DNA from: Muribaculaceae bacterium
GTDB lineage: Bacteria > Bacteroidota > Bacteroidia > Bacteroidales > Muribaculaceae
Length of the DNA: 43,225 nt
Assembly: GCA_017651515.1 (NCBI GenBank)
Contig: JAGCCU010000010.1
Location: 1 to 43,225, forward strand
Direction of reading: 5' to 3'
In this document: positions 36,153 through 43,225 of the stretch, piece by piece
How the letters are laid out: the number at the start of each line of letters is the position of its first letter
How positions within the stretch are numbered: position 1 is the stretch's first letter
Made by a program: the position numbers and the translations under genes
The notes under the pieces: model-generated
Database searches by the model: none
What the model was told of the DNA's origin: nothing
What the model saw: only the letters and a program-made list of their open reading frames with translations

Positions 36153-36469
36153 CCGAAGAAAACCGACTTAAAATTATCGAAGACATAGTCGCTATGCTGA
36201 AGACAGTCTTCGACCCCGAAATACCCGTAGATGTCTATAGTCTCGGATTGGTATATAACATCGACCTCACCGATGAGGGCGTTGCCAATATCGACATGAC
36301 TCTCACCGCTCCAAACTGTCCTGCTGCCGACTTCATCTTTGAGGACATCCGACAGAAAGTGGAAAGCGTCGAGGGTGTAACCAGCGCAAACGTCAAGCTG
36401 GTGTTTGAGCCTGAATGGGACATCCGAATGATGACCGACGAAGCGAAACTCGAACTCGGAATGCTCTAA
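36149..36469 (+). CDS. MIP18/PaaD-like (DUF59) iron-sulfur assembly protein
   Basis: The 106-residue protein carries the DUF59 signature: KTVFDPEIPVDVYSLGLVY and TAPNCPAADFI with its conserved cysteine, then FEPEWDIRMMTDEAK. Members (SufT, PaaD, MIP18) help maturation of [Fe-S] proteins. It overlaps nadD by 4 bases and precedes lpxH by 21. SufT-like is my best assignment; a narrower name is not justified. Confidence 0.88.
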   Translation: MTEENRLKIIEDIVAMLKTVFDPEIPVDVYSLGLVYNIDLTDEGVANIDMTLTAPNCPAADFIFEDIRQKVESVEGVTSANVKLVFEPEWDIRMMTDEAKLELGML

Positions 36470-36490
36470 ATCCTCCTAAAACAGCCCCGC

Positions 36491-37255
36491 ATGAAGAAGC
36501 ATTATTTTATCAGCGACCTGCACCTGGGTGCATCATATATAAAAGACTCACGCGCCCATGAAACCCGGGTAATAGGATTTCTCGACACCATCAAGGGCGA
36601 TGCCTCTTCACTTTATCTGCTGGGGGACATTTTAGATTACTGGTTTGAGTATAAGAACGTAGTGCCACAAGGACATGTCAGGTTCTTCGGAAAGCTCGCC
36701 GAGCTCGCTGATGCCGGCGTGAAAATTTACTGGATGACCGGTAACCACGACGTATGGCTCCGCAACTATCTGAAGGAAGAAATCGGACTTACGGTCTATT
36801 ACGGCAATACGACAATTTCTCTCGACGGTCATGAAGTATTCATCTCTCATGGTGACGACGTAGGAAGGCGTTCTTTTGTCTATCGTGTGACCCGAGCATT
36901 GTTCTATAACAAGTTCTGCCAATGGCTTTATGCCGCCATTCACCCTCGCTGGACCACTCAGATTGCTACGGGAATCTCCACACAAAATCGCACATCCAGA
37001 GACTTGGTCAAGGAAGAACAAGCCATAGCCGATGCCGCTCAAGCATTAATCGACTTCACTATCAGCCACTCCGCCCAGCATCCTGAAGTCAAGCACTATA
37101 TTTACGGACATCTGCATCTGGCGAAACAACATGAAATCTCCAATGGCGTACAAATCACCTTCCTCGGCGACTGGATTAGTCAGGACACCTATGCCGTCTT
37201 CGACGGTTATACCTTGCAACAGAAACACTGGAACAACGATTCCACACAACATTGA
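36491..37255 (+). CDS. lpxH: UDP-2,3-diacylglucosamine diphosphatase-like metallophosphoesterase
   Basis: The 254-residue protein has all metal-binding motifs of the calcineurin-like fold: Asp9-Leu-His11 (DLHLG), GDILDYWFE (45-53), GNHD (84-87), SHGD (119-122) and GHLH near residue 210. The fold with the DYWFE extension matches LpxH, which hydrolyses UDP-2,3-diacylglucosamine to lipid X in lipid A synthesis at the inner membrane. It ends the yicC-gmk-nadD operon. A related phosphatase of another substrate is possible. Confidence 0.9.
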   Translation: MKKHYFISDLHLGASYIKDSRAHETRVIGFLDTIKGDASSLYLLGDILDYWFEYKNVVPQGHVRFFGKLAELADAGVKIYWMTGNHDVWLRNYLKEEIGLTVYYGNTTISLDGHEVFISHGDDVGRRSFVYRVTRALFYNKFCQWLYAAIHPRWTTQIATGISTQNRTSRDLVKEEQAIADAAQALIDFTISHSAQHPEVKHYIYGHLHLAKQHEISNGVQITFLGDWISQDTYAVFDGYTLQQKHWNNDSTQH

Positions 37256-37363
37256 TGCAACACCAATCATTGCTATTTTATTAAATTGTTACGAACAATC
37301 CTTAAATAAAGTACAACTATATAGTACAGTAAACACCAAAAATCGGAAAAATCGGTTTTTCTG

Positions 37364-37394
37364 TTGCATATATTGTAGAATAGCACTAACTTTG
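37364..37394 (+). promoter_or_regulatory. Promoter of the unknown exported protein
   Basis: TTG at 37364-37366, 20 bases, then TAACTTTG at 37387-37394 (exact TAnnTTTG). The predicted start near 37401 gives a leader of about 90 bases. In the leader TTAAACGG at 37417-37424 pairs with CCGTTTAA at 37449-37456. Confidence 0.7.
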
Positions 37395-37489
37395 CGATTT
37401 AACGGCAATCCTGGCTTTAAACGGCCAAATGCTAGTTGTGTCCCTGCACCGTTTAAGTCTTGCATATTAATTTTTAAAACCGAAATAAC

Positions 37490-38524
37490 ATGAAGTACTT
37501 ATCAAGAGCATTAGTTGCTATCATTCTGATGTGTCTCATTGCGCCAGCAAAGACCAATGCCGCCGTAAATCTCGAAACGTATGTTAACGGCGATGGATTA
37601 ATACCAGCAAGCCAAGCCAGAGAACTGCTCACCGACGTGCTGCTGCACAACCCCTCGGTACTCGACAAGGTAAAGGTGGAAGTTGCCAATCTGCGCAAAC
37701 GTCCCGACATGAACATTGCATTCGTTTATTTCGGACGCTTGGAGAGCAATATCAACACCGAAATCTACGCCATCACCCTCGACCCTCAGTGGAATGTAAT
37801 CGATGGCGTCTTGCTTGGATATGACGGTGACGCACAACTATTGAAAATTCCATTCGATAACCAAGACCTGACCTACATTCCCAGCTCTGACATAAAATAC
37901 ACCCTCCGCGGCGACTCCATCATCGTCACGCGCAATTACGAATTTGCATCAACGACCGATGGCGGCAATAATTTCCACAAGGAAGGCGCCATCCTCAACC
38001 GATTCTTGATTCGCAAAGACGGCAAAATTGCACAGTTGCAACTTGATGCCATCGCTAATATGACCGAAGGTGACAATGTCCGACCGAGAGAAAGCCGTCA
38101 ACCAAAAACCCACTCTAAAACTGCGGGCGAATTCTTTGGACTGGGAATGAATGTCCTGAACCTGGAACAGACTCCATGCAAGACAAAGCTCAATCCGGAA
38201 TCCATAAACAATCTCGCTAGAGAAATGAAAAACGTGGCAAAAGAAAACGGCCGAAAGACTGGTAATGTCCAAAACGACTGCGTTGCTGAATTTGCTCAAT
38301 GCGTGACGAACATAGGCCTCAGAGACGGGCAAGACCTACTCTCCTGGGTAGCTCGCAACGAAGGCAAGGAAAACATTTCAGAATTCGTATTGAGATGCCT
38401 GAAGCAGAGTGGAATGGATGAAACCGAGTGGTTCACTGCAAAGTTAAAGACCCTGAAAGACAAGAAAGCACGCAAGTGGTGGAAAAAATGGTTCAAGAAA
38501 GAAATGGGGATTGAAGTCAAATAA
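37490..38524 (+). CDS. Exported protein of unknown function
   Basis: The 344-residue protein has a signal peptide (MKYLSRALVAIILMCLIAP...; cut near NAA, about residue 24). The first 180 mature residues look like a mixed alpha/beta domain with repeated acidic phrases (GYDGDAQLLKIPFDNQD). The C-terminal half has cysteines near 223, 265, 271 and 301-304 and ends in a very basic, Trp-rich helix, KKARKWWKKWFKKEMG. I do not recognise the family. The gene stands alone with its own promoter, 52 bases before rfbB. A role in the envelope is only inferred from the signal peptide. Confidence 0.75.
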   Translation: MKYLSRALVAIILMCLIAPAKTNAAVNLETYVNGDGLIPASQARELLTDVLLHNPSVLDKVKVEVANLRKRPDMNIAFVYFGRLESNINTEIYAITLDPQWNVIDGVLLGYDGDAQLLKIPFDNQDLTYIPSSDIKYTLRGDSIIVTRNYEFASTTDGGNNFHKEGAILNRFLIRKDGKIAQLQLDAIANMTEGDNVRPRESRQPKTHSKTAGEFFGLGMNVLNLEQTPCKTKLNPESINNLAREMKNVAKENGRKTGNVQNDCVAEFAQCVTNIGLRDGQDLLSWVARNEGKENISEFVLRCLKQSGMDETEWFTAKLKTLKDKKARKWWKKWFKKEMGIEVK

Positions 38525-38576
38525 AATTTCATTGCTTAATTCATATAACACAGTTTCCAATTGTTTTACATAATTA

Positions 38577-39779
38577 ATGAATATGACTATATATTTAGTT
38601 ACAGGCGCAGCAGGATTCATAGGTTGCAATTTCGTCAAATACATCCTGAACAAACACGACAACATCAAGGTCATTGTGCTTGATGCACTCACCTATGCAG
38701 GCAACATCGCCTCGCTCAAAGAGGAAATCGAGAGCGGCAAGGTAACTTTCATTAAAGGAGATATAAGCGACCATGATCTTGTGTCGAGAATCTTCGAGGA
38801 AAACGACATTGATTTCGTCGTGAACTTTGCTGCCGAAAGCCATGTAGACCGCAGCATTACCAATCCACGACTGTTCCTTGAAACGAACATCCTAGGCACT
38901 CAGAACATGCTTGACTGTGCCCGCGCAGCATGGCTCACCGGAAAGGATGCTCAGGGTAAGTCTATGTACAAGGCCGGTAAGAAGTATCTACAGATTTCAA
39001 CCGATGAAGTGTATGGCTCTCTGGAGAAATCATTCGACACGCCTCACCCCCTTGATGTCACTGATGACATAAAAGGCGTGATCGGCGACCGAAAGGACTT
39101 GAAAACATATGGCGACACATATTTTACCGAACAGACAAACCTGGCTCCTCGGTCTCCATACTCGGCATCAAAAACAAGCGCCGACCTTATCGTACAGGCA
39201 TACCACGAAACTTACGGACTGCCCATCAACATCACACGATGCAGCAACAACTATGGGCCGTATCACTTTCCCGAAAAGCTGATTCCGTTAATCATCAACA
39301 ATATCCTGCAGGGAAAGAAACTTCCTGTGTATGGGAAGGGGGAAAACGTGCGTGACTGGCTATATGTAACCGACCATTGCAAAGGAATTGACATGGTGCT
39401 GCGCAACGGACGTGTTGGAGAAGTCTACAACATCGGCGGTTTTAATGAAGAAAGCAACATCAACATCGTACGAATGGTCATCGACATCATTGCCCGAATC
39501 ATGCGTGAAGAGCCAAAGTATCAAAAACTGCTCTCCTGTCCGTTGGAGGCCATCAATTACGACCTTATCGAGTATGTCACCGACCGCCCTGGACATGACA
39601 TGCGCTATGCCATTAATCCGTCTAAGATTGCCCGGGAATTGGGATGGTATCCCGAAACGCCATTCAGCAAAGGCATTGAACTTACCGTACGCTGGAATCT
39701 TGACAACCAAGACTGGGTGAAGAGCGTAACCAGCGGTGATTATCAGCAATATTATGATGCCATGTACGACAATAGATAA
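38577..39779 (+). CDS. rfbB: dTDP-glucose 4,6-dehydratase
   Basis: RfbB converts dTDP-glucose to dTDP-4-keto-6-deoxyglucose. The 400-residue extended short-chain dehydrogenase has the NAD motif TGAAGFIG near its start, STDEVYGSL, and the catalytic Tyr195-x3-Lys199 (SPYSASK). NNYGPYHFPEKLIPL is the family signature. Two ATGs lie at 38577 and 38583; either is possible. It heads the dTDP-sugar cluster and is 25 bases before rfbA. The product is shared by the rhamnose and the 3-amino-sugar routes; here the latter follows. Confidence 0.96.
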   Translation: MNMTIYLVTGAAGFIGCNFVKYILNKHDNIKVIVLDALTYAGNIASLKEEIESGKVTFIKGDISDHDLVSRIFEENDIDFVVNFAAESHVDRSITNPRLFLETNILGTQNMLDCARAAWLTGKDAQGKSMYKAGKKYLQISTDEVYGSLEKSFDTPHPLDVTDDIKGVIGDRKDLKTYGDTYFTEQTNLAPRSPYSASKTSADLIVQAYHETYGLPINITRCSNNYGPYHFPEKLIPLIINNILQGKKLPVYGKGENVRDWLYVTDHCKGIDMVLRNGRVGEVYNIGGFNEESNINIVRMVIDIIARIMREEPKYQKLLSCPLEAINYDLIEYVTDRPGHDMRYAINPSKIARELGWYPETPFSKGIELTVRWNLDNQDWVKSVTSGDYQQYYDAMYDNR

Positions 39780-39804
39780 TTATTAAATATTTAAAATATA
39801 TATA

Positions 39805-40686
39805 ATGAAAGGTATAGTATTAGCAGGTGGTTCCGGCACCAGACTGTTCCCTGTCACAAAGGGTATTTCCAAGCAACTGATTCCCATCTACGACAAGCCA
39901 ATGGTCTACTACCCTATCTCTGTGCTTATGTTGGCAGGAATACGCGATATACTCATCATATCTACACCGCACGACTTGCCCATGTTCAGACGACTGTTGG
40001 GACCAGGCCATGATATCGGAGTGAATTTTTCTTTTGCCGAACAGCCAAGACCAGAGGGCCTAGCACAAGCATTCATAATAGGAGAAGAATTCATCGGTGA
40101 TGACGATGTATGTCTTGTGCTCGGCGACAACATTTTCTATGGTCAGAGCTTTACCAAGATGTTGATGAATGCCGTCGAAATCACTGCACAACAGCAGTGT
40201 GCCACACTATGGGCTTACGCTGTCAAAGACCCCAATCGGTTTGGAGTCGTAGAGTTTGACGAGCACAATAATGCCATCAGTATTGAAGAAAAGCCAGAAC
40301 ATCCACGCTCAAATTATGCAGTGACAGGCCTTTACTTCTATCCAAACGACGTAGTAAAGGTGGCAAAATCGATAAAGCCATCACCTCGAGGCGAGCTGGA
40401 AATTACAACCGTCAACCAGCAATATCTTTCTCAAGGACGAGTACACGTTCAGACCCTAGGACGTGGATTTGCCTGGCTAGACACTGGAACTGCCGAGAGC
40501 ATGCTTGATGCTTCCAACTTCATTCAGACTATCGAAACAATGCAAGGCGTGCAAGTCGCAGCCCTCGAGGAAATATCTTTCCGTAAAGGATGGATCACGG
40601 CACAACAACTGACCGATTTGGCTATGCCTATGGCCAAAAACCATTATGGCCAATATTTGCTCAATCTGGCTAAAAATGGCATTTGA
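39805..40686 (+). CDS. rfbA: Glucose-1-phosphate thymidylyltransferase
   Basis: RfbA joins glucose-1-phosphate and dTTP to give dTDP-glucose. The 293-residue protein contains [20 protein letters not shown] with the nucleotide-binding GGSGTR, then [11 protein letters not shown], and LGDNIFYG and [18 protein letters not shown]. Length and termini are normal. Its last 11 bases overlap the start of the next gene, so the two are translationally coupled. Confidence 0.97.
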   Translation: MKGIVLAGGSGTRLFPVTKGISKQLIPIYDKPMVYYPISVLMLAGIRDILIISTPHDLPMFRRLLGPGHDIGVNFSFAEQPRPEGLAQAFIIGEEFIGDDDVCLVLGDNIFYGQSFTKMLMNAVEITAQQQCATLWAYAVKDPNRFGVVEFDEHNNAISIEEKPEHPRSNYAVTGLYFYPNDVVKVAKSIKPSPRGELEITTVNQQYLSQGRVHVQTLGRGFAWLDTGTAESMLDASNFIQTIETMQGVQVAALEEISFRKGWITAQQLTDLAMPMAKNHYGQYLLNLAKNGI

Positions 40687-41578
40687 CAGACCTCATATCA
40701 TTCAAATACCTAAACTCAGCGACCCTCGAGGAAACCTGTCTTTCCTCGAGAGTGAAAACCATGTACCGTTCATTATCCGACGGGCTTACTGGATTTATGA
40801 TGTGCCTGGAGGCATGTATCGTGACGGACATGCATTCCGCCAACAGCAAGAGGTAATCATTGCACTCAGCGGCAGCTTTGATGTTGTTCTAAATGACGGA
40901 ACCAACGAAGTACGCCACCATATGGCACGGTCATACTATGCCCTTTACGTTCCACCCATGACTTGGCGGAAAATTGATAATTTCTCAACCAATTCAGTTG
41001 TGCTGGTACTATCAAGTGAATTATATGACCCCAATGACTACATCGAAAACTTTGATGAGTATCTGCAACTTCTAAAAAGCCATCAGCTACCAACTGAGAG
41101 TTCTAACAGGCCCCATCCCGACAGATACTCTGTGACCACAAACTTAACTTCGACGGTTGACGACTGCAAGATCATCGAACTTGACAGACATCACCATGCC
41201 AACGGCAATCTCACCGTGGTACAGGATGACACCCCAATTCCTTTCGAAATCAATCGAGCTTATTATATTTACGACATTCCCGGAGGAGAGTCAAGAGGTG
41301 GACACGCACATCGCTCACTTCAACAGCTAATAATTGCAATAAGCGGAAGTTTCGATGTGTTGCTTGATGATGGCAAGAAACAACGCAAAGTGACTCTCAA
41401 CAGGCCGTATCAAGGACTGACAATCGTCCCTGGCATCTGGCGAGTACTGGACAATTTCTCCTCTGGCTCAGTATGCCTGTGTATCGCTTCGCAACACTAT
41501 GATGAGAGCGACTACATTCGCGAGCACAGCGATTTCATGGATTTCCGCAACAATCTAACCACCCATCCCAATGAATAA
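40676..41578 (+). CDS. fdtA: Tandem FdtA/WxcM-like bicupin, probable dTDP-keto-hexose isomerase
   Basis: The 300-residue protein holds two FdtA-like cupins in one chain (about residues 1-135 and 163-295). FdtA converts dTDP-4-keto-6-deoxyglucose to the 3-keto form. Both halves share [12 protein letters not shown] / [22 protein letters not shown] / [10 protein letters not shown] and WRKIDNFS / WRVLDNFS. The second has the catalytic His-Ala-His pair (His210, His212 in GGHAHR); in the first this reads GHAF, so the second histidine is Phe54. Start ATG 40676 gives the family start [19 protein letters not shown]; a longer frame begins in rfbA. It overlaps rfbA by 11 and the aminotransferase by 8 bases. 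FdtA-type product is inferred; QdtA-type activity is possible. Confidence 0.88.
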   Translation: MAFDRPHIIQIPKLSDPRGNLSFLESENHVPFIIRRAYWIYDVPGGMYRDGHAFRQQQEVIIALSGSFDVVLNDGTNEVRHHMARSYYALYVPPMTWRKIDNFSTNSVVLVLSSELYDPNDYIENFDEYLQLLKSHQLPTESSNRPHPDRYSVTTNLTSTVDDCKIIELDRHHHANGNLTVVQDDTPIPFEINRAYYIYDIPGGESRGGHAHRSLQQLIIAISGSFDVLLDDGKKQRKVTLNRPYQGLTIVPGIWRVLDNFSSGSVCLCIASQHYDESDYIREHSDFMDFRNNLTTHPNE

Positions 41579-42704
41579 TATCCCATTTCTAGACTTAAAA
41601 CTGGCCAACGAGCCTATAGAAAAAGAACTCATTGAAGCCGCAACAAACGTGATTGCATCGGGACGTTATTTGCATGGAGAACAGACAGAACTCTTAGAAC
41701 GGGAAATCGCTTCAACATGTCAAACAAAGTACTGCGTGGCAGTTAGCAATGGATTGGATGCTCTGAGACTTATACTGAGAGCATATATTGAGTTGGGAAG
41801 ACTTCAATGTCACGACGTTGTAATTGTGCCTGCCAATACGTTCATTGCCTCTGTCCTCGCTATCAGCGACAGCGGGTTGGAACCTATATTGTGTGAACCT
41901 TGTTTCGACACTATGAATCTCGACACCAGGAAAGCAGCATTGCTGACAGAAAAACACAATGCCAAAGCCATCATGCCGGTACACCTTTACGGAACCCCAT
42001 GCTGGGACGACAAACTCGTTTCACTCGCAAAGGAACAAGACCTGCTGATTATTGAGGACAACGCACAGGCTATAGGTGCAAAGGCACAAACTGCTGGAAT
42101 TAACGGAACCTCTACAACCGGCGGACTAGGACATGCCGCAGGAATCAGTTTTTATCCGACCAAGAACCTGGGAGCACTAGGTGATGCCGGTGCCGTAACG
42201 ACCAATGACGAAGAGCTTGCCGCTACAGTACGGGCATTGGCAAACTACGGCAGCGACCGCCGATACCACAACATAATGAAAGGATTCAACTGCCGTATCG
42301 ATGAAATACAGGCAGCAATGCTTCGGGTCAAACTTAGATTTCTAGAACAGGAGAATAGTCGGCGACAGATTATTGCCGAAACCTACAACAATTGCATCAC
42401 ACACCCAGAAGTCATCACGCCAAAAATATTTAAGGAAATGACTCAGGTATGGCATCAATATGTAATTCGCGTTCCACGACGAGACGATTTCATGAGATAC
42501 CTTAAAAACAATGGCATCGGCTGCGACATTCACTATGCTACACCGCCACACCTACAACCGTGTTATCCACACATACAGACCGAGCCTCTGCCCACCGCCG
42601 AGCAACTGGCGGATGAAGTGGTAAGCCTACCAATCGCACATCCAATAACCATTCAGCACGCAACCCATATTGCCGAAGTAATCAATAATTGGGGAACTCA
42701 TTGA
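41571..42704 (+). CDS. fdtB: DegT/DnrJ/EryC1-family aminotransferase, FdtB-like
   Basis: The 377-residue PLP enzyme puts an amino group on the 3-keto sugar made by FdtA, giving dTDP-3-amino-3,6-dideoxyhexose. The PLP lysine is Lys198 in FYPTKNLGALGDAG, with VSNGLDALRLIL, PANTFIASVLAI and IIEDNAQAIGA around the cofactor site and CRIDEIQAAML later. The context after FdtA supports FdtB (Fuc3N) over other members, but the stereochemistry at C4 depends on the FdtA type. No N-acetyltransferase (FdtC) follows in the window. It overlaps the preceding gene by 8 bases. Confidence 0.9.
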   Translation: MNNIPFLDLKLANEPIEKELIEAATNVIASGRYLHGEQTELLEREIASTCQTKYCVAVSNGLDALRLILRAYIELGRLQCHDVVIVPANTFIASVLAISDSGLEPILCEPCFDTMNLDTRKAALLTEKHNAKAIMPVHLYGTPCWDDKLVSLAKEQDLLIIEDNAQAIGAKAQTAGINGTSTTGGLGHAAGISFYPTKNLGALGDAGAVTTNDEELAATVRALANYGSDRRYHNIMKGFNCRIDEIQAAMLRVKLRFLEQENSRRQIIAETYNNCITHPEVITPKIFKEMTQVWHQYVIRVPRRDDFMRYLKNNGIGCDIHYATPPHLQPCYPHIQTEPLPTAEQLADEVVSLPIAHPITIQHATHIAEVINNWGTH

Positions 42705-42978
42705 AATTCAGCCTTTTAGATATTTTCAAAATATCGTTCCCATTTTATATACAAATTAATAATCACTTCATTTTATCTCCATGCATACAAGCACCAATAG
42801 ACAAACTTTTGAGAAAGAACTTAACAAGAAAAAATGACATACTACCATTTAAGATCTATATTCATAAATATGGGCTGTTGGACTCAAACCAACTATCCTT
42901 TCTCACATCATCATATAAAAAGGAAAAAACACTGATAGCTTTTTAAAAAACATTTTTTGAATTTTCTTTTCCAAAAAT
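42705..42978. other. AT-rich intergenic stretch after the sugar cluster
   Basis: No convincing gene is seen. GATATT at 42719-42724 and AATATC at 42730-42735 form a small palindromic hairpin 15 bases past the fdtB stop, without a clean T run. A short open frame here begins at a TTG inside fdtB and has no recognisable features. Confidence 0.5.
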
Positions 42979-43009
42979 TTTGTCAGTTCAAGAATTTGAC
43001 GTAATTTTG
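42979..43009 (+). promoter_or_regulatory. Promoter of the tRNA-Gly genes
   Basis: TTTG at 42979-42982, 19 bases, then TAATTTTG at 43002-43009: both elements are exact. The predicted start near 43016 is 43 bases before the tRNA. Confidence 0.8.
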
Positions 43010-43058
43010 CAGTCGCAATTCATCAGAACATCCGTTTTGATAGCTATTGCACGCGACT

Positions 43059-43131
43059 GCGAAAGTAGCTCAGTTGGTAGAGCGCGACCTTGCCAAGGTC
43101 GAGGTCGCGGGTCCGAGTCCCGTCTTTCGCT
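43059..43131 (+). tRNA. tRNA-Gly (anticodon GCC)
   Basis: The 73-nt cloverleaf is complete. The acceptor stem pairs GCGAAAG (43059-43065) with CTTTCGC (43124-43130), discriminator T. The anticodon stem CGACC/GGTCG closes the loop TTGCCAA with GCC in the middle. The D arm (GCTC...GAGC) and the T arm (GCGGG/CCCGT with one G-U, loop TCCGAGT) are standard. CCA is not encoded. Confidence 0.95.
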
Positions 43132-43158
43132 CAAGTTCATAGAATTAGATGTTTAGGC

Positions 43159-43176
43159 TCATCGCTCAGGCGATGA
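43159..43176 (+). other. Hairpin between the two tRNA-Gly copies
   Basis: TCATCGC at 43159-43165 pairs with GCGATGA at 43170-43176 around TCAG. It has no T run and is probably part of the shared precursor, perhaps a processing signal. Confidence 0.5.
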
Positions 43177-43181
43177 ATGTT

Positions 43182-43225
43182 GCGAAAGTAGCTCAGTTGG
43201 TAGAGCGCGACCTTGCCAAGGTCGA
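43182..43225 (+). tRNA. Second tRNA-Gly (GCC), cut by the window edge
   Basis: The last 44 bases are identical to the first 44 bases of the tRNA-Gly at 43059, through the anticodon loop. The 3' half lies outside the window, so only a tandem copy of the same tRNA can be claimed. Confidence 0.9.

Noticed and set aside
42689-42946. Plus-strand frame of 85 codons after the aminotransferase
   Set aside because: It starts with TTG inside fdtB, in AT-rich sequence, with no ribosome site, domain or promoter. Chance is the better explanation.

Overview
The window reads as a chromosomal segment of an anaerobic member of the Bacteroidales (phylum Bacteroidota), probably from a Prevotellaceae- or Muribaculaceae-like lineage. 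Four things support this: promoters of the form TTTG, 19-20 bases, then TAnnTTTG; mostly absent Shine-Dalgarno sequences; a fused NuoCD subunit in a complex I without NuoEFG; and lineage families such as DUF4290, an HU-like plus SPOR protein and the yicC-gmk-nadD cluster. No mobile element, phage or CRISPR array was seen.

Layout. (1) Bases 1-16610, plus strand: the end of nuoB, nuoCD and nuoH, then a complete F1Fo ATP synthase set (atpD, C, B, E, F, H, A, G), then nuoI, J, K, L, M, N and a strong terminator. The whole ATP synthase operon lies inside the complex I operon, so a proton-pumping dehydrogenase and the enzyme that uses its gradient look like one transcription unit. (2) 16551-17216: a gene-free stretch holding a probable structured RNA with its own promoter and terminator and an internal repeat of about 70 nt. 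(3) 17217-21174, minus strand: an exported TPR protein and gyrA with its promoter. (4) 21175-22106: a decayed stretch with a dockerin-like gene remnant, REP-like repeats and orphan hairpins. (5) 22107-26154: a FlK-type thioesterase with a secreted serine hydrolase, a convergent PspC-domain protein, and a large cytoplasmic TPR protein. (6) 26227-33901, minus strand: a long co-directional run tsaB, DUF4290, rimM, a small acidic protein, an OmpA-like protein, proS, rlmD, an exported TPR protein and an HU-SPOR membrane protein; the theme is tRNA/rRNA modification and translation plus envelope. (7) 34047-37255, plus: yicC, gmk, nadD, a MIP18/SufT-like gene and lpxH. (8) 37364-38524: an exported protein of unknown function. 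(9) 38577-42704: rfbB, rfbA, a tandem FdtA-like bicupin and an FdtB-like aminotransferase, together a route to a dTDP-3-amino-3,6-dideoxyhexose for surface glycans. (10) The right edge: one complete tRNA-Gly(GCC) and the start of a second copy.

The best candidates for new biology are the nested nuo/atp operon, the repeat-bearing RNA after nuoN, and the two-domain FdtA in which one half has lost a catalytic histidine. Assignments rest on reading the translated sequence and motifs; no database search or folding program was run.
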